This document shows positions 5,600 through 9,041 of a stretch of 9,041 nucleotides of DNA, piece by piece. Position numbers and translations under genes: made by a program. Under the pieces are notes generated by a model. That model was given only the letters and a program-made list of their open reading frames with translations, made no database searches and had not been told where the DNA came from. This DNA comes from Patescibacteria group bacterium (GTDB lineage: Bacteria; Patescibacteriota; Microgenomatia; Daviesbacterales; UBA10151): contig JAHIVD010000058.1 of NCBI GenBank assembly GCA_018816815.1, positions 1-9,041 on the forward strand, read 5' to 3'. Within the stretch, counting starts at the first letter, position 1. Every line of letters begins with the position of its first letter.

Positions 5600-6558
5600 T
5601 AAATTTCTTCAATAAATTTAAAATACCAACACTTCTTGGTTTAGGCATCATCCTGTTAGGAACAATAAGTGGATTTTATTTAGTTTTAAGAGAGCAGGTA
5701 TTTTTATCACAAGCCGCACCCAATTTGACTCCGCAAAATATTGCTATTACGAACATTGCAGACGATTCAGCAGTAATCTCCTGGCAAACAAAAAACGCTG
5801 CTAATTCATTTATTACCTACGGTCAAAACAACCCGGGAGAGCAAACAGCGCTAGATAATAGAGACGGTGATCCCACCGAACCAAACGATACAGGACTCAA
5901 GCCTCGTTTAACTCATTATGTGACACTAAAAAACCTTCTTCCAGGTACTAGTTATTTATTTAAAATCACGTCCGGCAAATTAACATCAGAAGTGATGAAA
6001 TTTAACACTGCAAACCCCCTAGTTGATCACACTAGATTTACACCAATTATAGGTTCTGTAGTAGATGGCAATAACCCATTAAATGACGGTGTTGTTTATT
6101 TATCAATACAAGGCGCTGTAACACAATCTTCTTTAATCAAAACAGGCGGCAATTTTCTGATCCCGATTTCTCAAATTCGCAAAGCAGACCTTTCTGACAT
6201 CTTTCCGTTAACAGAAGAATTAATTGCTAAATTAACAATTAATTCAGATAAAGGAAACGCAAGTGTTATTTTTAATTTACAAAATAACCCTATTCCTCTT
6301 CCCTCAATTAAACTGGGTCAAGATCTTGATCTAACTATACCCTTCAAAACACCAACACCTTCTTCAACTATTAAGGATTTAGACAAATATGATTTAAATA
6401 ACGACGGAAAAATCAATGCAGCCGATCATGCTATTGTTCTACAAAACTTTGGTAAAAATCCGAAAGATAAAAAGGCGGATTTAAACGAGGATGGAGTAGT
6501 TGACCAAAAAGATCTGTACTTGATGGCTCAAAAGACCAAAGAATTGGGCTCGCAATGA
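5596..6558 (+). CDS. Surface protein: signal anchor, fibronectin-like domain, beta domain, C-terminal dockerin
   Basis: The 320-residue product has an N-terminal hydrophobic anchor or signal (about 10-31) and an Ala-rich site (SQAAP, 38-42) that might be cleaved. A fibronectin type III-like domain follows (about 44-138; IAITNIADDSAVISWQT and the THYVTLKNLLPGTSYLFKI segment), then a second beta-rich domain (about 150-250) that may be of the carboxypeptidase-regulatory type. After a Thr/Pro linker (TPTPSS) comes a dockerin type I-like module with two calcium loops, DLNNDGKINAAD (266-277) and DLNEDGVVDQKD (295-306), both with Asp/Asn at 1, 3, 5 and 12 and Gly at 6. Dockerins bind cohesins and hold proteins in extracellular complexes; no cohesin is in the window. 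Its start overlaps the 57-residue gene. The role in a pilus or surface structure is inferred. Confidence 0.8.
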   Translation: MINFFNKFKIPTLLGLGIILLGTISGFYLVLREQVFLSQAAPNLTPQNIAITNIADDSAVISWQTKNAANSFITYGQNNPGEQTALDNRDGDPTEPNDTGLKPRLTHYVTLKNLLPGTSYLFKITSGKLTSEVMKFNTANPLVDHTRFTPIIGSVVDGNNPLNDGVVYLSIQGAVTQSSLIKTGGNFLIPISQIRKADLSDIFPLTEELIAKLTINSDKGNASVIFNLQNNPIPLPSIKLGQDLDLTIPFKTPTPSSTIKDLDKYDLNNDGKINAADHAIVLQNFGKNPKDKKADLNEDGVVDQKDLYLMAQKTKELGSQ

Positions 6559-6559
6559 A

Positions 6560-6678
6560 ATGGAATCAAAAGAACTTCTTAAAAAAAGGCCAGTTTAGAA
6601 CAACTGTCACCATATGAGGTAATTGATGCTGATGGAGTAAAAAAACAGGTATTTACTTATCATACAAAAACCGATTAA
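6560..6678 (+). CDS. Possible 39-residue ORF interrupted by a frameshift at an A7 run
   Basis: ATG at 6560, one base after the dockerin-gene stop, opens MESKELLKK and then meets TAG at 6596-6598. Reading the A-run at 6581-6587 as eight bases (or slipping back one base) continues into KASLEQLSPYEVIDADG and on to VFTYHTKTD, ending at TAA 6676-6678. The downstream frame is open for about 30 codons and looks protein-like, but has no start codon of its own and TAA at 6580-6582 closes it upstream. It would overlap the end of holA by 26 bases. Options are programmed or transcriptional slippage, an assembly error in the homopolymer, a decayed gene, or non-coding sequence. I recognise no family. Confidence 0.33.
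6581..6606 (-). terminator. Weak intrinsic terminator for the tpiA-LCP-holA operon
   Basis: Read on the minus strand, CAGTT (6606-6602) and AACTG (6595-6591) form a 5-base stem with a 6-base loop. After GCC a run of seven T follows (6587-6581). It lies 47 bases past the holA stop. The stem is short, so the call is tentative. It shares its T-run with the A7 run of the possible 39-residue ORF on the other strand. Confidence 0.38.
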
Positions 6679-7345
6679 TCAACAAAAATTCTGCCTGATC
6701 TTTTTCCATAAACCCTGATTTAAGTTTGAAATCAATTTCTAAAATATCTCTATATAAATTTATTAATCTTTCTTGGCTAAAATTATTTCTTTGTTTGGCA
6801 AGTTTTTGCTTAACAAAATTCGGTACCCTGTCAGGAGTAGCAATCAAATTTCTTAAAAGGTAAAAAACCATAGTAATAAAATAATGAACATCTAAGCTTT
6901 GTCTGCCAACAGGAGGGGTTACTGTTTTTAATTTCTCGATTTCAAGAAAAGCCCTTACATCTTGCGCTGCCAGATAATCCAAAAAACGAAATACTGTTAC
7001 TTCTTTTCTTTCCGGAAAGAATAAGTATTCAAAACCAGGCCATTTTTTTGTATCCACAACATGATCAAACCACAAAATTATGTCAGTCTGAAAACTGTGA
7101 TCTAAAAAAAGCGGTCCAAAACTATCAGATGGATTCTCTACTATTGCTAATCTCTCTTCATCAAAGATGGATACTGTTTGCAAATTTGCCAAAACTACTC
7201 CAGCATCTTCGTTTTTCCCATAGACAACTACGCTGTCTTGATTGAATCTTTTCCTTAATTCCTGCAGTTTCTTTCTGGAAGCTTCAATCGCTGGTCCGTG
7301 AAGAAGCAGCAGCTTCCTCTTTTTCTGAAAAAGAACTTTGTTCAT
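6653..7345 (-). CDS. holA: DNA polymerase III delta subunit-like protein (HolA), short form
   Basis: HolA is the clamp-opening subunit of the replication clamp loader. The 230-residue product starts with a beta strand (KLLLLHGPAIEASRKKLQELRKRF, 11-34), then LANLQTVSIFDEERLAIVEN, a pattern typical of delta (L-x-T-x-S-[LI]-F-x-E-x-R-L-[AV]-[IV]-[VI]-E). A middle helical region is followed by a C-terminal helical domain with YRDILEIDFKLKSG, matching the delta-family ending (lxxadxalKsG). Like other delta proteins it shows no nucleotide-binding P-loop. It is much shorter than E. coli delta (343 residues), as the domains between strand and C-terminal bundle are reduced. The ATG at 7345 lies inside the LCP gene (62-base overlap) and is supported by AGGAG 12 bases upstream. 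The family call is reasonable, not certain. Confidence 0.66.
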   Translation of the reverse strand: MNKVLFQKKRKLLLLHGPAIEASRKKLQELRKRFNQDSVVVYGKNEDAGVVLANLQTVSIFDEERLAIVENPSDSFGPLFLDHSFQTDIILWFDHVVDTKKWPGFEYLFFPERKEVTVFRFLDYLAAQDVRAFLEIEKLKTVTPPVGRQSLDVHYFITMVFYLLRNLIATPDRVPNFVKQKLAKQRNNFSQERLINLYRDILEIDFKLKSGFMEKDQAEFLLINRFLYDK

Positions 7346-8558
7346 GATCTACTATCTCTCCTGTAAGTATTTTTTTAACATATTCTTGTATGAAATAAAA
7401 ATCATCATCTTGTGAAATTAACACATAAGCACCACCATAATCACTGCGCGGAGGATTAACTAACAATGATGTTCTATCATTTGGCAAGCCGGATTTGAAG
7501 GAATCATCTAGGACAAAGGTATGTATTTTATTAACTTGACGGAACAATTTATAAAACTCAACTATATCTTTTACAGAAAGATCAGTATCAACGCTGTGAC
7601 CAAATGTTTTTAGCAGCTGGGAAATTTTTGCTGGATTAATCAACGTTTCAAGAGAAAGCGCCTTGTTTCTTGCTGCCTCAAGAACTTTTTCTTGCCTTTT
7701 TGATCTTGCAAAATCCGAAGCCTCACCATTAGTTCCATGCCGTGACCGGACAAACTTTAAAGCAGTCGCACCATCCATATGGATTAAACCTTTATCAAAA
7801 TGGATATGTTCATATCTACAGGTAAAATATTTTGCGCCCATATCTTCTTGGGCTGAATTTGTTGCAATACTACCATCAGGCGCAATGAAAACTTTCTGTT
7901 TGCCTGGTTCAATGTTCATTTGTTTGGCTTGATCAGGCAAAACTTCAATCTCCTGCTCTGTATAACCACACAGATCATTTTCTTTGCCTTCGGTCGGATA
8001 ATTATAATCATCAAAAGTCCGGTCTACTGCTACATCTATGCCTCCTAGAACATCAATCGCTTGGATAAAACCATTAAAATCTACTCTTAAGGCGTAGTGA
8101 ACCGGCAAACCCAAAATATTTCCCATAACTACCTTAGAAAGCCCTAAACCGTCACCCTGCAAAAGACCAATCCCGTACGTTGCATTCGCCTTACTTTTAA
8201 AAGAAGGTAGCCATAAGTCCCTGGGAATAGAAAAAAGATAAACCTGATCTGTTTTAAGATTATACGAAGCAACCATAATCGTATCTGTTAAAGTTGGTCC
8301 TTCATGGGTGCCGCCAGCTATTCCCAAAAGCAAAACATTAACCTTGCCTTCAGTGCTTTTAAGCGCAGTACCAGAAATAATATAGGAAACATAAGAATTA
8401 GTTCCTGACAAAGTTGTTAAAAAAATAGCAAGTGATATTAAAATTCCTATTACTATAAGTATCGGAAATAATTTTTTGATTGCACGTTTCGCTCTTTTAA
8501 CTTTTAAGGGATTATCTTTTTCACTTTTGCCCAACCTTAAGGATCTCAAATTACTCAC
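7284..8558 (-). CDS. LytR-CpsA-Psr (LCP) family cell-wall polymer ligase
   Basis: LCP proteins transfer anionic or sugar polymers from a polyprenyl-phosphate carrier to peptidoglycan, outside the membrane. The 424-residue product has a basic cytoplasmic N-terminus, a membrane anchor (about 31-50) and an LCP domain from about 72. Key motifs are NVLLLGIAGG (74-83), LTDTIMV with D92, SIPRDLW with R113, DVLGGIDV (169-176) and DGATALKFVRSRHG (262-275), followed by DFARSKRQ. An insertion of about 60 residues (189-253) with C197 and C247 separates the YP strand from the FDKG...MDG segment; the pair could form a disulfide. The GTG start at 8558 immediately follows the tpiA stop (TAAGTG) and has GGAG nine bases upstream. 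The C-terminus ends in a low-complexity acidic and Ala/Ser tail that overlaps holA. Confidence 0.9.
   Translation of the reverse strand: MSNLRSLRLGKSEKDNPLKVKRAKRAIKKLFPILIVIGILISLAIFLTTLSGTNSYVSYIISGTALKSTEGKVNVLLLGIAGGTHEGPTLTDTIMVASYNLKTDQVYLFSIPRDLWLPSFKSKANATYGIGLLQGDGLGLSKVVMGNILGLPVHYALRVDFNGFIQAIDVLGGIDVAVDRTFDDYNYPTEGKENDLCGYTEQEIEVLPDQAKQMNIEPGKQKVFIAPDGSIATNSAQEDMGAKYFTCRYEHIHFDKGLIHMDGATALKFVRSRHGTNGEASDFARSKRQEKVLEAARNKALSLETLINPAKISQLLKTFGHSVDTDLSVKDIVEFYKLFRQVNKIHTFVLDDSFKSGLPNDRTSLLVNPPRSDYGGAYVLISQDDDFYFIQEYVKKILTGEIVDHEQSSFSEKEEAAASSRTSD
7358..7362 (-). promoter_or_regulatory. Ribosome binding site that supports the overlapping holA start
   Basis: AGGAG on the minus strand ends 12 bases before the holA ATG at 7345, inside the 3' part of the LCP gene. 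The spacing is longer than ideal, but it is the only strong Shine-Dalgarno match near this start and argues that the long overlap is real. Confidence 0.5.
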
Positions 8559-9041
8559 TTAAATCTGCTCCATAATATTGCATATCTTGATAAATTCCTC
8601 TGCATCTAAAGATGCTCCGCCAATTAGCACTCCGTTAATGTTCGGTTGAGATATAAAAGATTTGGCATTTTTAGAGGTAATGCTTCCTCCATATAAAATC
8701 TCCTTGTCCTGACCATACTTTTCTTTCAAAACTTTCGCCGTCTTATTAGCATTTTCCGGTGTATCCGGACTACCAGTACCGATAGCCCAAATAGGTTCGT
8801 AGGCTACTAACTTACAGCTTTGAGGCGCTAAGGTTTTCTCGCTTTGAACACAAACTAATGGAATTATATTATTCTCTAAAGCCTGTTCTGTCTTTTTCCC
8901 AACCATTTCATCTGTTTCCCCGAAATTTTTTCTCCTTTCAGAATGTCCTAAAATAGCTATACTTGCCAATTCGTTTAATAGTTTTGCTGATTCTTCACCA
9001 GTATAAGCACCTGTGCCAAAAGGTGATAAATCTTGCGCCCC
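8559..9041 (-). CDS. tpiA: Triose-phosphate isomerase, C-terminal part (5' end outside the window)
   Basis: TpiA interconverts dihydroxyacetone phosphate and glyceraldehyde 3-phosphate in glycolysis. The frame is open from the right edge: the first visible residues are GAQDLS, then GTGAYTGEESA, LGHSERR with the catalytic His (33 of the visible part), AYEPIWAIGTG with the catalytic Glu (82) and mobile loop 6, YGGSI (phosphate-binding) and GGASL. The N-terminus with the catalytic Lys lies beyond 9041. The distance between the catalytic His and Glu is 49 residues, against about 70 in E. coli TIM (H95 to E165), so roughly 20 residues around helix 5 are missing. The loop after VCVQSEKTLA is cut short. 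It is the first visible gene of the operon with the LCP gene and holA. Confidence 0.95.
   Translation of the reverse strand, partial: GAQDLSPFGTGAYTGEESAKLLNELASIAILGHSERRKNFGETDEMVGKKTEQALENNIIPLVCVQSEKTLAPQSCKLVAYEPIWAIGTGSPDTPENANKTAKVLKEKYGQDKEILYGGSITSKNAKSFISQPNINGVLIGGASLDAEEFIKICNIMEQI
8568..8571 (-). promoter_or_regulatory. Ribosome binding site for the GTG start of the LCP gene
   Basis: GGAG on the minus strand sits in the last codons of tpiA, nine bases before the GTG at 8558. It decides the GTG start, since tpiA ends on the adjacent base and no ATG is present nearby in frame. Confidence 0.6.

Noticed and set aside
6555..6617. 20-residue ORF starting by ATGA overlap with the dockerin-gene stop
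   Set aside because: Very short, no recognisable feature; the neighbouring frame with the A7 break makes better protein-like sequence.
8967..8969. TTG at 8969 as a start for tpiA
   Set aside because: The frame stays open to the window edge and encodes conserved TIM residues (GAQD, GAYTGE), so the gene continues beyond 9041.
1..9041. CRISPR array, tRNA, rRNA or transposon inside the window
   Set aside because: No regularly spaced repeats, no tRNA-like cloverleaf, no rRNA stretches, and no transposase or terminal repeats were seen; any array linked to the cas12a-like gene would lie to the left.

Overview
The window looks like a piece of a Patescibacteria (CPR) chromosome, most likely Microgenomates-like. 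The DNA is AT-rich and tightly packed. The proteins are compact or carry lineage-style insertions (short triose-phosphate isomerase, short DNA polymerase III delta, LytR-CpsA-Psr protein with a cysteine-bearing insert, ribosomal protein S20 with a Lys/Ser tail). A PilN/PilO-type pair is followed by a surface protein with a fibronectin-like domain and a dockerin domain. TGA is used as a stop at two gene ends, so this is not a UGA=Gly lineage. The lineage assignment is inference from gene content.

Layout. Bases 1-56 (minus strand) hold the first codons of a gene that leaves the window on the left. Its 19 visible residues closely resemble the N-terminus of Cas12a, and a -35/-10 pair lies just upstream. 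Bases 107-3618 (minus) hold murJ followed by lepA. A divergent control region (3633-3779) separates murJ from a plus-strand block: rpsT, pilN-like, pilO-like, an unlisted 57-residue membrane protein, the FN3/dockerin surface protein, and a possible frameshifted 39-residue ORF. This block converges on a minus-strand operon that enters from the right: tpiA (5' end outside the window), an LCP-family cell-wall ligase, and holA. The last two overlap by 62 bases.

How the parts relate. MurJ (lipid II flippase) and the LCP protein (polymer attachment to the wall) belong to envelope building. LepA and S20 belong to translation, TpiA to glycolysis, and HolA to the replication clamp loader. The PilN/PilO-like pair, the 57-residue membrane protein and the dockerin protein form a surface-structure cassette, probably part of a type IV pilus or type II secretion-like machine.

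Expression signals. Several starts have a -10 box placed so that the transcript would begin at or within a few bases of the start codon (lepA, pilN, the left-edge gene), with no Shine-Dalgarno sequence. LCP and holA have GGAG-type ribosome sites. Other starts are coupled by overlaps (TAATG at murJ, ATGA between the 57-residue ORF and the dockerin gene). No tRNA, rRNA, insertion sequence or CRISPR array was seen. Every gene-free stretch is shorter than 300 bases; the longest is 3633-3779.
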